NCBI GenBank assembly: GCA_016165875.1
Contig: JABBOT010000006.1
Location: 3,678,260-3,742,259, forward strand
DNA length: 64,000 nt
Reading direction: 5' to 3'
Source: Acanthopleura granulata
Lineage: Eukaryota; Mollusca; Polyplacophora; Chitonida; Chitonidae
Position numbers and translations under genes: made by a program. Position 1 is the first letter of the stretch, and every line of letters starts with the position of its first letter. Below are positions 1 through 11,200 of the stretch, piece after piece. The notes beneath the pieces were generated by a model, which was not told the origin of the DNA, ran no database searches, and saw only the letters and a program-made list of their open reading frames with translations.

Positions 1-95
1 TGAAATTAGGCTGGTTATCATCTGTTACCAGCATGTGACCATTTACCACTATCTTCACTGCACTGGTTTTACTCTTGATGCTGTAGTCTTTTATA
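1..95 (+). repeat. R1 dispersed repeat, truncated copy at window edge
   Basis: The stretch GTGACCATTTACCA followed by GGTTTTACTCTTGATGCTGT is the 3' half of a roughly 130-bp repeat found many times in the window (near 2.3, 6.7, 16.4, 17.3, 32.6, 37.4, 41.1 and 54.2 kb). It sits in the intron just before the first visible ITIH exon. Confidence 0.6.
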
Positions 96-138
96 CCATA
101 CGATAACTGAATCACCTTTTTTTCATTTCTTCCTCAAG

Positions 139-393
139 CTCGCGTGAAACGAACGAGTTCGTCATAACGGTAAATGTGGCGGCTCACAGTCACGTGACAT
201 TCAACCTGACCTATCAGGGGCTGCTGCAGCGCGAATGGGCCTGTATGAGCACGTGATCCACATCAATCCCGGACAAGTCGTGCCGGATCTCCAGGTAGAG
301 GTGTTTATCAACGAGACAAGGGAGATATCCCAACTGAGCGTACCGGAAGTAAGGGACGACAAATTATCATCGCAAGTCGTTGCAGGCATGTCG
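139..393 (+). CDS. ITIH exon: end of VIT domain (frame-shifted)
   Basis: The exon follows an acceptor ending at 138 (pyrimidine-rich, then CAAG) and stops at a GTAACT donor at 394. From 140 the frame reads SRETNEFVITVNVAAHSHV and goes on to a TFNLTYQGLL stretch, typical of the VIT beta-sandwich. Around base 232 the reading jumps to another frame that continues MGLYEHVIHINPGQVVPDL, the next part of the same domain. A single missing base explains the jump. The residues on both sides are those expected for the family, so the frame shift is recent or a sequencing error. Confidence 0.8.
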
Positions 394-695
394 GTAACTT
401 TTTTTTCTGATTACTGTTACAAGTAAAGTTTGACTTTCTTTTATTTTACAGTTCATTCCTATCTGATCATTGATCGGTGCTACGCATGGGAATTCCGGTG
501 TATTTCATTATTACACAGATCGTCATTGTAAACGTGGGAAATTCCTGAGAATTGCAATAGCAGAAAAAAAAGAAACAAACAGAAATAAAATATAGGATAC
601 AAAGCCTTCTTTTATAGCATATCTATACGGTTTTTGTAAAGTGTTATTCAATTATTGTTTATCCAGTGACCGAATAATTCACATTTGGTTGTTCC

Positions 696-1080
696 TTCAA
701 ACGTTAACCTTTGGCAGCGTCGCTGGCGATGCTGTAGTTAATTTTTTGAAGGCTGTTGGCCTGTATAATAGAATATAGTTTATATATATGTATATACTTT
801 TCATTGTATAAATAACAGAATACAGTTTATATATATGTATATATTTTCATTGTGTAAAATAACAAACAATTGTGGTTTTCGACTTTTAAATAACATTTAC
901 TTTTTCAACTCTTTTTAAAGAAAAAGTTCGTCTAATTTTTCTTTAACTTTTGAATGTTCATCCATCATGATCGAATACTATTCAAGGCTTCCTGATTTGA
1001 ACATGTTCTCGCCACGATATGGCTGAGATATTGCCAATGTGGCGTTAAGCCAAAATCATTCATTCATTCAAACGTTAACC
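696..1080 (+). mobile_element. 5'-truncated I/Nimb-type LINE copy with 14-bp target-site duplication
   Basis: Bases 710-1066 match the 3' end of the larger LINE at 6.9-11.9 kb. They carry the last codons (GGCAGCGTCGCTGGCGATGC), the 3' UTR and the tail with GGCGTTAAGCC and CATT repeats. The 14-bp sequence TTCAAACGTTAACC is present on both sides (696-709 and 1067-1080), the signature of target-primed reverse transcription. Only about 357 bp was copied, which is common for LINEs. Confidence 0.88.
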
Positions 1081-1317
1081 GCTTCTCAAGGATACAGATC
1101 CTATGCCCTAGTTCTACCAAAGAGTCGAGTAAAACAAAGTAGGAGACCTAGCCTTCTTCATCTTGGTGATGTACCAAAGTGGAACAACATATACGCGTTT
1201 GGTAAATTGTTATTTAAACATTGTTTATTCAATAACTGAATAAATCACATCTGGCGGCTGTCGTTGTTTTCTCTCAGACATCAACCGGTTCGCTAGGATA
1301 CAGAGTCTCTCCCCTAG

Positions 1318-1444
1318 TTCTGCCCATGTGAGCTTCTCCCCGACCCAGTCACAGCAGCAGGAGTACTCAGACCGTGGGGTCGCCGGCCAGTTTATCGTCA
1401 ATTACGACGTGCAACGCCCAGAAGATTTTGAGGGCGAAATTCTG
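1318..1444 (+). CDS. ITIH exon: VIT-VWA connector
   Basis: The exon lies between a CCCTAG acceptor ending at 1317 and a GTATGT donor at 1445. It encodes SAHVSFSPTQSQQQEYSDRG and ends with an acidic EGEIL stretch, matching the conserved segment that links VIT to VWA in ITIH proteins (SFSPT, Q-rich, GxAGQxIVxYDV). It ends in phase 0 and joins in frame to the exon at 2565. Its 5' phase does not fit the donor at 393, so a short exon may be missing between them, or one boundary is wrong. Confidence 0.8.
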
Positions 1445-1491
1445 GTATGTACGGTCTTGTTTCTTTGTTTGAAAGACAGACTTGTAGCAGC

Positions 1492-1702
1492 CCAATGCCC
1501 ACACATTTCGGTCACATCACGATGGGGCGTCTTTGCAGAAGACGATCCAATGCCCACATATTTCGGTCTGTTCAAGACATTGTGTCTTAATTGTAGAAGG
1601 CCAGATCCAATGTTGACAGATTTCTGTCATATAACGATGGTGTGTCGTTGTGGCAGGTCAAACCCAATGTCGGCATATCTTGGTCTAATTACGATCGTGT
1701 CG
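1492..1702 (+). repeat. Degenerate minisatellite, unit 55-60 bp, four copies
   Basis: Units begin with CCAATG at 1492, 1547, 1607 and 1664 and share a CACATATTTCGGTC-like core and a CGATGGTGTGTCGTTG-like end. The array lies in the ITIH intron just after the donor at 1445. The short reading frame across it is a by-product of the repeat. Confidence 0.7.
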
Positions 1703-2319
1703 CATGCTACACACATTTATGTTGTTGCCTTACTAGAACGCCATGGTGAATTATAAGACACCAAACATGACGGACTCTCCTACCAATCAGAGTGTACTGT
1801 TACCTGGCTGTCCCTATTCATCATATGCTGAGCGGCAAGGGAGGTAATGCCACGATGTCTGATGTTAAAGTATTTAGCATGACTAGACTCGGGATAACCG
1901 AATGGTTCTTGCCTTTGTTTAACATCTCCTGATTACACTACAACAACAGAGCAAGTTTCAAACAAAATTGATCACTTCAGCTTTAAACTAGTGTTTGTTT
2001 TCTCATTAGAAATGTAATGAAGCATCCGTAGTAGGTTTCTACTCACTTTTCCTGCTGAATACAGTCTAGAAACAATGTCATCTAGGAGAATTTGTCTGGA
2101 GATGAAAAAGTGATGGACTTGCTCCCCACGTGGTTTACATCAAACTCAGGATCAGTTTATGCTTTTAAAGCTGATTGGTCAATAATCCTAACTTAAAGGG
2201 AATTAATTTGTTCTTATAGTCGTTCAGAAGTCTAAAAGTTGTCTCCCCTAGTTCAATCAATGTATATAAAAGTGAATAGTTCAATTATTGGCTGTAAACA
2301 GCAAACACCTCATTTAAAC

Positions 2320-2405
2320 CAATACAGGCAGCGACGACTGTTTGTTAGTTGGCAAATGGTCACACGCAGGGAATGAAATCCGACATACGACAAACAGTTT
2401 GTCCC
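2320..2405 (-). repeat. R1 dispersed repeat, decayed copy
   Basis: The order TTGGCAAATGGTCACACG, then GAATGAAATCCGACA, is the reverse complement of the R1 core, more diverged than the copies near 16 and 37 kb. It lies in the intron before the VWA exon. Confidence 0.4.
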
Positions 2406-2564
2406 TTCCCCTCACCCCAGTCGATTGATGGAGTGTCACTCCCTGATCAAGCATGAACATCTGACCTCACCGCCGTCGTGTTCTTAGTGAAATATTCCTG
2501 TCAAACGTCACGTAAAATTATGTTATTTTATCGCTCACTCAGCAAGTAACTGTTCATTTTTCAG

Positions 2565-2853
2565 GTAGCTGATGGGTATTTCGTACACTTTTTCGCCCCG
2601 GATGACTTACCACCGATTGGGAAACGTATAGTATTCGTGTTGGACACCAGCGGCTCCCTGAGTGGTCGGAAAAACCTTCAGCTCCGGGAAGCTCTTCTCT
2701 TCATCCTCGGCCAACTCCGGCCTGTCGACGAATTTAGCATCCTTCTGTTCAGCAATCAAGTTCAGTACTGGGAATCAGGGGATCTAATTTTCGCAACAGC
2801 GGAGAACGTGGACAGAGCCAAACAGTTTGCCAGAAATATCGGAGCAGCAGGGG
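2565..2853 (+). CDS. ITIH exon: first half of VWA domain
   Basis: The exon starts after TTTTTCAG and ends at a GTGAGA donor. It reads VADGYFVHFFAPDDLPPIGK, then the VWA core with the metal-binding MIDAS motif DTSGS (DxSxS) in IVFVLDTSGSLSGRK. Helix and strand follow (REALLFILGQLRP, FSILLFSNQVQYW). The MIDAS residues are intact, so the domain should still bind a divalent cation if the protein is made. It ends in phase 1, matching the next exon. Confidence 0.85.
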
Positions 2854-3244
2854 GTGAGATTTCTCAAAAAGAGGCGTGTACTCTACCGGTTTGAATAACA
2901 ATGCCAGCTGGGATTATTCATGATGACTTGTGGTGGTATTGAAGTAACTGGTATTGTTATTCAAGCAAGATAGAGGCTACACTTGTGTTTGATGAGCTGT
3001 AAGATTGACTTCCCTTTATATAGGGCTCATAATCCACATTCGTCAGCTCTGTATAGAAATTGCTTAAGGCCGGTAAATCTTAATGCTCGATTTCCGCTCC
3101 TTAAAATGTATGAAGCCATTTCATCGTAACGTTTTTTGTTAATGACGTTCACGGAGATTTTGTGCGATGAAGTCTTTCTAATTTTTATAGATATTAATAA
3201 GAAAGTTCACGTTTTTATAGTGTTTCGGTTTATTTCGTTCACAG

Positions 3245-4079
3245 GCACAAATATCAACGCCGCTCTTTTGTCGGGACTTCGCAAGCTCTCCAGTCACGTA
3301 ACACAGCCTTCCATGCTTCTGTTTCTGACTGATGGTCAAGCGTTGGGGAGACAAACTCAGAAAACATTCTGGAGAACGTCAGTGGCGCGCCAAGACAGAC
3401 AGTCCATTTACTCCTTGGCCTTTGGTAACCGTGCTGATTTCGAGTTGCTGCGAAAACTCTCAGCTCAAAACGAAGGTTTCGCCAGGAAGATCTTCGTGGA
3501 CGCGGACGCGCCCTGCAACTGGCGGGTTTCTACAACGAAATCTCCAGTCCGTTGTTGTCGGAGGTTCAAGTCAACTACATCAGCGGTTTTGTGAACGACA
3601 CGAGGCTGACCAAGACCTCGTTCAACACCTATTTCCGGGGATCGGAAATCGTCGTAGCGGGAAGGTACAATGTCGAAGGAAATGCATCCAGTGAGCTGAG
3701 CGTCTTCGTAGAAGGCAGCGAAGCGTCCAGATATTTGTTTAGGAGACGTCGGTATTGCTTTGACCCGTGGTATTGCCGTTGGCGCCCTTATTATCATCAC
3801 TGGTGTCGACCACTCCCCTGGCCCTGCCCACCTCCTACTCCACCGCCTCCCAGGCCCACTCCTGTGGCCCCGCGTCCCACTACCTTCATCGAGCGCCTCT
3901 GGGTGTACCTGACGATTCGTCAACTGGTGGAGACGGTCCTAGAGACTGATAACCCTAACGCCCCAGCTTCTCAGAAAGCTAAGGCTGAAGCTGTCAGGTT
4001 ATCCCTCAAGATAAATCATTCATTCAACCCTCTTCCCGCTCAAACGATAAGGAAACCCATAGTTAGAACCTGTCTGTGA
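3245..4079 (+). CDS. ITIH exon: second half of VWA plus Pro/Trp/Cys-rich linker (frame-shifted)
   Basis: The acceptor TTCACAG at 3238-3244 joins in phase to the previous exon. The first part carries the VWA signature TNINAALLSG and the LLFLTDG strand that completes the metal site. Near 3508 one base is lost or gained: the frame then reads ALQLAGFYNEISSPLLSEVQ, exactly the next ITIH segment. The segment ends with ERLWVYLTIRQLVE and RLSLK, also family-typical. Between them lies an insert starting RRRRYCFDPWYCRWRP, rich in Cys, Trp and Pro (about 3735-3885). The exon runs to a stop at 4077-4079, but a clear 3' donor was not found, so its true end is uncertain. Confidence 0.75.
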
Positions 4080-4197
4080 CCCCAGATATCACCAAAGTCC
4101 ACGGCAGACACCCACTTGTGATGAGACTTTATTTCTGAATGAGCTTGTTTGAATGATATCTCACGTTACCACTGTGTAACTTGTTGTGAATGAAACT

Positions 4198-4727
4198 GGT
4201 TTAATGAACAGAAGAATATAATACGAAATAAACAGGGGATGAAATAACTGAAAGAAAGCTGGCGCAGAGAATGCTTTGAATATCAAACAAGTTTATGACA
4301 ACAGGACTGTAATCAATTTGGTTGAAAGGAGGATGATACGTGTACGCTTCTTCAGGGAAAAGCCGTTTTACGGCGTGGTAGTCCCTCTTTTGGGGCATGG
4401 TAGTGTTTCGTGTTTAGGAGAACCTACAGTCTTCGTTTTGTGATTCATTGTCAACATTGTATAAACCAGCCATTTTAAATTGTGCAAATTGACCCCACGG
4501 TACCGTGAGGCCTTCACCTCACGTCCACAATGCGACATCACTCTTTAGTCGTAGCATTGCATCTCTGAGGAAGCGTACACGTATCATCCTCCTTTCAACC
4601 AAACTGATTACAGTCGTGTTTTCATACACTTATTTGGTATTCAAAGAATTCTCTGCGCTAGATTTCTTTCAGTTATTTCATTACCTTTTTATTTCGTATT
4701 ATATTCTTCTGTTCAATAGTTTAAAAA
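4198..4727. repeat. Long inverted repeat, arms about 160 bp, spacer about 210 bp
   Basis: The left arm (about 4198-4357) and the right arm (about 4567-4727) are reverse complements with scattered mismatches. For example GAACAGAAGAATATAATACG at the left pairs with CGTATTATATTCTTCTGTTC at the right. A transcript could fold into a long hairpin. It lies in the ITIH intron about 120 bp after the last base of the exon ending at 4079. A foldback transposon is the likeliest origin. The spacer also holds the 12-bp palindrome CACGGTACCGTG. Confidence 0.85.
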
Positions 4728-5018
4728 ATATTTTCTCACGAAGCCTCTTTTCTTGCATAAAACACCCAGTTTTGGGGTGGTGATAAGTAGCTTATTCATC
4801 GTTGTTCTTTCATTGACTCTGTCTTCAATTATCATGGTCAAAATATTTTAACCATCTAAAAATGAAAAAATGAAAAGAAAAAAAAAGAACAAAACAGAAA
4901 CTAAGTGGTTATTGTCTCTTTATTACAGGGTTCACAAACAGCATCTTCTTTTCGGCCAATTTAAATATGAGACTTCGTTTCTAGATATACCATTCAAAAG
5001 TTTATACCCGTTGGCTTG

Positions 5019-5170
5019 TCGTGTACGTGGGAAAGCCCACCAGGAAGCTGGGGATGGCCATGTGTTTCCCCTGGCCCGGTTTCCCCCTCCATAAGGTTAA
5101 CTGCCATGATATAGCTGAAATATTCTTGAATACGGCGTAAAACACCAATCAAGTAAATAAATAAATAAAT
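5019..5170 (+). mobile_element. SINE-A, 3' part
   Basis: The tail TTCTTGAATACGGCGTAAAA, ACACCAATCAAG and an AAAT-repeat end are the 3' signature of the main SINE family. The tRNA-like head is absent or unrecognisable, so this is a 5'-truncated copy. Confidence 0.75.
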
Positions 5171-6639
5171 AATTCAAAAGTTTTGACTGCCTCAGTTGCT
5201 TTGGTTGCATGGATGTAAAATTATATTTTTTTCTAATAATTTGTCCGTCTGCAGCACTTATTACGGTTTAATAAAGGTATGTCATGTATGGTAACATCTG
5301 CAAGAATCTAAGGATACAGTGTTGGTATAACCGAGGCACAACTGAAAACGACGTTGGTCAATGTAAAACCAGACAAGAAAACAAAAATACATTTATGTTT
5401 ACATTGGCATGTTTCAGTATCAATTCGTTACACCTTACACGTCGATGGTTGCAACAAACCCGAAGAATACTGAAACCAAATCATCCTTCGGCCCATCAGC
5501 TGTCAGAGGTCAGTATAGTATTAACAATGCTGAGGTGTACCTCAACTCAATTATGCACCGAAAGAAACCACTGACACTTGACACTAACCATTTATCAACC
5601 CCTGTTCTGACCAGGTTCATGTAATAACCTTGTATGAGTGACCAACACAACAGTATGATGGTTAGGGGTTTTATTCTAACTGTACATGAAATATGTTAAG
5701 AAGGAACAACTCACACCCCTCTAGTGCCAAGCCTGCAGCAGAATAAGGTAAACCAATACAGTGACGGTAAATGTAATTTCTTCCACGTCACGGGTCTAGA
5801 AGTATTCAAAGTGCTGTGTTGTCATCACATTTAACATATGTATACATAATAACAGGAAAACAGCGCAAAGGGACTACAGCTAAGGAAGTAAAACCTTAGC
5901 AAAGACACCTCTGCGATTCTTTGTCAGTTTTTTCTCACGGAGGGTTAAATTCTATCTGGTCGGATGCAATCCCCCCCCCCCCCCCCGCCTCAAGTCTCAG
6001 CACCGTGTCTCAAGCAGAATTAAGCAAAAAAAAAATGCTGATTGCAGTATTATTAAATATCTGTGTCACATATTTCTTGTCACTTTCAAAATTAACCTTA
6101 GACGACTATGTCGTGTTATTTCTTTCCTGTATCACCCCCAAGCGCAAGCGTTGTTTTAATTGCCACTTCACGAGGTAAGCTTGTGTTATAAAGGTTCCAT
6201 AGTCAATAAGCACATGATCAAAATGACCATGAGCAATCTACGAATATTACTCTCGGGGTCTTTTTCAAATTGGGCACGTATTGAATGTTACGTAGGATGA
6301 GTACAAATGGCCGTCCCATATACAATAATTGTACGCCCAGTATCTATGTATGTACCCGTACATCTGCCTGAAGTCTTTCAGTACTTGAAATTCTCTCCGT
6401 TTCTTACATTTACAAGGATGTGCAACCTCGTTCTCAGACAGAGAACTTATAGATTCTTACCGTTTATGGGACCCTGATGGCACGACGCTTGTGTGACTGT
6501 TTGTGCAATCCATTGTTCGTTGAAGACCATTCGACTTGTGTGTGTTTGTACCTCACATGTGGGAAAGTCCGTCAGTAATTTGACAAAGTTTGGTGGTTTA
6601 CGTCAGACACTCCGTTCGAGTGGTATATAGGTGTTTTTT
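5171..6639. other. No gene seen; intron or intergenic DNA
   Basis: Nothing coding is supported. There is a run of 16 C at 5971-5986 and a faint R1 fragment near 5655-5690 (TTTTATTCTAACTG). Short open frames here have no splice signals or family look. Confidence 0.6.
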
Positions 6640-6785
6640 TTAGTGCGATAAATGTCTACGATACAGAGGGCTAAACGGGAGTAACGGTGGAAGTGAGATA
6701 GTTGACAAACGGTCACAAATAAACGGAGAAATCCGTCTTCCTGTCAGATGACCTCAGTTTGTGTTTTATTCTAACTGTTCGGGCT
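6640..6785 (-). repeat. R1 dispersed repeat copy
   Basis: Reads in reverse complement as GTTAGAATAAAACAC, then a GACAGGA stretch, then TGTGACCGTTTGTCAACT, the standard order of R1. It lies just 5' of the large LINE, so it is flanking DNA and not LINE promoter. Confidence 0.55.
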
Positions 6786-6959
6786 CCGTTTTTTAGTGAG
6801 ATGTTCGGATATCTGGGCGATAATATTCTTATCGAAGATGGCTTGGAACTCTCGTCTCTCCTTCTGCTGGTTACTCGCAGGAGGGGTTTCGTCGTACATG
6901 TATTGACACTCCGAAGCGGGTGAGAGACACGGCTCTATGAATCATCAAACCGTTTCGGT

Positions 6960-8295
6960 ATGTCTACCTCTAACTCCCCTACTCCAAATGTTGTTGCCTT
7001 CCCCAGTTGTTGGGAAAAAAAAGGAAAAACGAAATACCACTGGATGTGGAATCGGGAAGTTTTCACTTCCCATCCTTTCTGGTGATATGTAGTAAAAATG
7101 AGAATCAGGCAAAGTTGAAACTCAATCCTTTCGCATTGAATAAAACATTGTAGAGCTACGCAGGTACCTTGAAACAAGTGAAACAGTCTGGCAAAATTCT
7201 TGTAGAATGTTTTCGGAAACAACAGTACACTAACTTACTCAGAATTCAAAATATTGGGGAGCAAGCTGTTTCTGTTACCCCACATAAAACCTCAAACTGC
7301 TCTCACGGCATTATTCGCAACAGAGAATAAAATCTATACGACATGACAGAGCAAGAAATAACAGAGCAACTGAAGGACCAGGGCGTACTCAAAGTCAAAC
7401 GTTTTACCATCAAGAGAGATGGGAACCTCATTAAAACAAATACGTATCTCGTAACGTTTAATAACCCGTCTCTCCCAACATCAATATTCATTGGGCCGTA
7501 CAGTGTGCGGGTAGAATTATTCATACCTAACCCGACCAGGTGTTTCTTCTGCCAGAGGTTTGACCATGGCAGGGGTCAATGCCATAATAAACTGGCCTGT
7601 TTCAGATGTGCGGAAGCTGGTCACGAGGGCTTCGACTGCACAAACCCTATAAAATGCTGCAATTGCAGCGGAGCCCACATGGCCTCTTCCAAGGACTGCC
7701 CTGTCTTCAAAAAAGAAAAAGAAATCATAAGGCTTAAATGCAAAAATAACATATCGTACCAAGAAGCCAAACGTCTTGTCTCTGTCACGAATGGCCTTAC
7801 TAAATCTACATATGCCAATGTTGTCAAGAAACCCTCCGTTTCTGTAGGAGTTCAAACATCATTCACTTGGCCCATTGGTATAGAGAAGCCACAGAAACTG
7901 GTCTTAAAGTCCTTGGAAAACACGGCCAGTTCTTCATCACAAACCGATATCAATCTTACAAAAAACCTGCTACTTCACCTGATTCTCCATCTCACCACAA
8001 ACCTTGTGCAAATAAATCCAAATCCTCTAAACCCGTTGAATCTTCAGTAAATGCAGCGGGTGATAAACATCACGAAAAAGATAAACCTAGTGGCCCCACA
8101 GAGCGTCTCTCCAAGGCTACTAGGGACCCTGTCCGAACTTTCAATAAGTTTGGGTCGTTGGAGGACGTCGGTCCTTCAACGTTCGATGCGGACATGATGG
8201 ATACATCATCTGCATGGGAGAGATCTACAAGTAGGTCTCCGAAAAAGGGTCGTGCACGGCGTAGATATAAATCTCCCATATGCCTCCCTCCATAA
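6960..8295 (+). pseudogene. LINE ORF1 (gag-like, three CCHC knuckles), broken
   Basis: ORF1 proteins bind the LINE RNA. Bases 7541-7701 encode three zinc knuckles: CFFCQRFDHGRGQC, CFRCAEAGHEGFDC and a third CxxCxxxHx6C. An RRM-like region lies before them (about 7150-7530) and a basic Ser/Lys-rich tail after them. Reading in one frame from about 7148 there are stops at 7151 (TAG) and 7328 (TAA). A shift near the A run at 7962 moves the frame to the one that ends at 8293-8295. The candidate start at 6960 (MSTSNSPTPN) is in yet another frame, so the first 60 codons are also disturbed. Confidence 0.8.
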
Positions 8296-11200
8296 TGACT
8301 TCCTTAGACAAAATTATACAGTGGAATTGTCGAGGTATTAAAATAAATTTCATTGAAATAACACAGTTAGTTCAATCTTTAAATCCAATTGCCCTTTGTC
8401 TTCAGGAAACTCACCTCAAGACATCTGACAAAGATAAAATATCACTGAAAAATTATACACTATATAGCACTTACTCTAATGAGGAAGAGCGAGTTTGTGG
8501 CGGCTCCTCTATTTTAGTGAATAATAATATAATTCACAGCCCTGTTGCTCTCGACACAGAGCTTCAGGCTGTAGCCGTCCGTGTTTGCTTATCGGAAACA
8601 ATCACTTTATGTACAGTTTATGTTCCTCTTCTCATTCTTCTTTGTCATTTTGCCAGTTGCATAATTTATAAGACCAACTGCCAATTCGTTTCATAGTTTT
8701 GGGAGATTTTAATGCGCGTAACCCCCTATGGGGTAGTAATAATATAAACGATAAGGGCAAAATAGTAGAAGATTTCTTATGTAAAGATGAACTATGTTAT
8801 TTCAGTAATGGTTGTAATACCTACTTACATCCAGGTAATGGTTCATATTCTGCTATCGATCTCACTGTCACCGATCTATCACCTCTCCCGGATTTTTCTT
8901 GGAAGGTGCATGACGATCTTTATGGTAGTGATCATTGTCCTCTTGTCCTAGAGCATCTCACTTCTAATTCTTTAGAACGTGTAGCTAGGTGGATGTTCGA
9001 TAAAGCAGATTGGATGGCATTCGAGATGTTCCGTGAGGCTAACATTACTCCAGAGAATCTTAATGCTGCAGATGATCCTTTGCTTACATTTAATGAACTC
9101 ATATTAACAGCAGCCGATAGAACCATCCCTAAGACCTCGACAAATCCGAAATCCAAAAGTAAACCCTGGTATGATAATGACTGTCGTAAGGGTATAAAAG
9201 ACCGCAAAAAGGCGGAGCGCAGATTTAATCATCGTCTTGATGATAATAATTTAAACCAGGTTCGTATACTTGGAGCCAATACTCTCCGATTAATTAAGTC
9301 CAAGAGACGATCTTGTTGCCGGAACTTTGTTTCAGGCATTACGTCCAAAACACCCATGCGTAAGGTCTGGAACATGGTTCAGAAACTTAAGGGCAAGAAC
9401 AGTAAAGCCAAAGTTCAGCACTTAAAGGATGGTGATACCTTATTAACTTCACCGCATGATACAGTCAATAAAATAGCTGAAACAATATCCCACAAATCTT
9501 CATCTGGGAATTATTCTCCTGAATTCCAGGATATTAAAAACCAGAAGGAGAAAATTAAATTGCCCTTGTCTTCTAAGAATTTAGAAGACTATAATAGTCT
9601 ATTTTCAATTGAAGAGCTTAAAACTTCTCCAAAAAAGCCACACGATACTGCGTGCGGCCCGGATAATATATATTACAAGCTTCTGAATTGGAGACACTCT
9701 TGGACTTACTTAATGATATTTGGAAGACTGGCAAATTTCCCCCATCATGGAGAGAGGCGTATGTTATCCCGGTCCGTAAACCGGGTAAGGTTTTTATCTG
9801 ATTGTCAGCTTAAGGTACGCGTGGGGTCCACTCTTTCGGACTCTTATGAACAAGAGATGGGTGTGCCCCAGGGCAGTATCCTTTCACCAAAACTGTTCAG
9901 CATAAAAATTAACAGCTTGGCTCAAACATTAACATCTGGTATTGAGGGTTTTTTATATGTAGATGATTTCCTGATATGCTACCGCGCTAAAAATATGAAT
10001 AACATGGAGCGGCAACTGCAGCTTTGTCTCAATAAGATCGAGAAATGAGCAGTTGCCAATGGTGTTAGATTTTCTACGTCTAAAACCGTGGGTATGCATT
10101 TCTGTAATAAACGCAAACTTCATCTAGACCCTGAGCTTAAATTGTGTGGTGTGCCAGTGAAAATTGTTGGGGAAAATAAATTTTTAGGGGTTATATTCGA
10201 CAGTAAATTATCCTTTATAGCTAACATAAAATGCTTAAAGCTAAATGTACAAAGGCTCTCGATATAATTAAGGTCGTGTCTAGCACTGATTGGGGTGCTG
10301 ACCGATCAGTTTTACTTAATTTGTATCGTTCTCTGGTGAGGTCTAAATTGGACTATGGCTCCATCATTTATGGTTCCCCTAGGAAATCATATCTTAAAAT
10401 GTTGGATCCGGTCCATCACCGAGGTCTGAGGCTCAGCCTTGGTGCCTACAGCACCTCGCCATTAGAGAGTTTATACGTCGAGGCTGATGAGCCTTCTTTA
10501 TATCACAGGCGTATAAAACTCAGTCTTTAATACGTCGCTAAGCTTAAAGCTCACCCAACAAACCCTGCCTACGACTGTGTTTTTAATCCATCATACGCAG
10601 ATAAATATAATAAATGTCCCAACAAAATATCTTCCTTTGGTCTTCGTGTTCGGGACTATATTGTGGAAGCTAACATCAAGCTAGAGGACATAGCTCCGGT
10701 TTCTTTTCCGGAATCTCCTCCCTGGCTTCTTCCACAAGCTAAATTAATATTTGATCTACGTCAACATAAGAAATCCCATACAAACCCGTTTATAATTCAG
10801 CAAAGTTTCGCTGAAGTAAAAGCTAATTATCCGGATTATAAATTTATATATACTGACTGGTCAAAGGATGGGGACAGGGTGGCGGCTGCGGCTGTCTTGG
10901 AACAGCGAGTCACCTCTCTTCATCTTCCAACCTTGTCTTCAATATTTTCTGCCGAGGCCAGAGCTATACTTCTGGCTTTATCATACATTTCATCCGGCGC
11001 TGCCCAGAGAGCAGTCATATGCAGTGACTCGTTGCCCTGCCTTTTGGCAATAGAACAAAATAAATGTCAAAACCCGTTAATACTAGAAATAATAGCCATC
11101 CATAGAAAGTTAATTAAAAGAGGGAAAGATATTGTATTCTGTTGGATACCAAGTCATACTGGTATTCACGGAACCACAATTGCAGACAGGGAAGCGAAAG

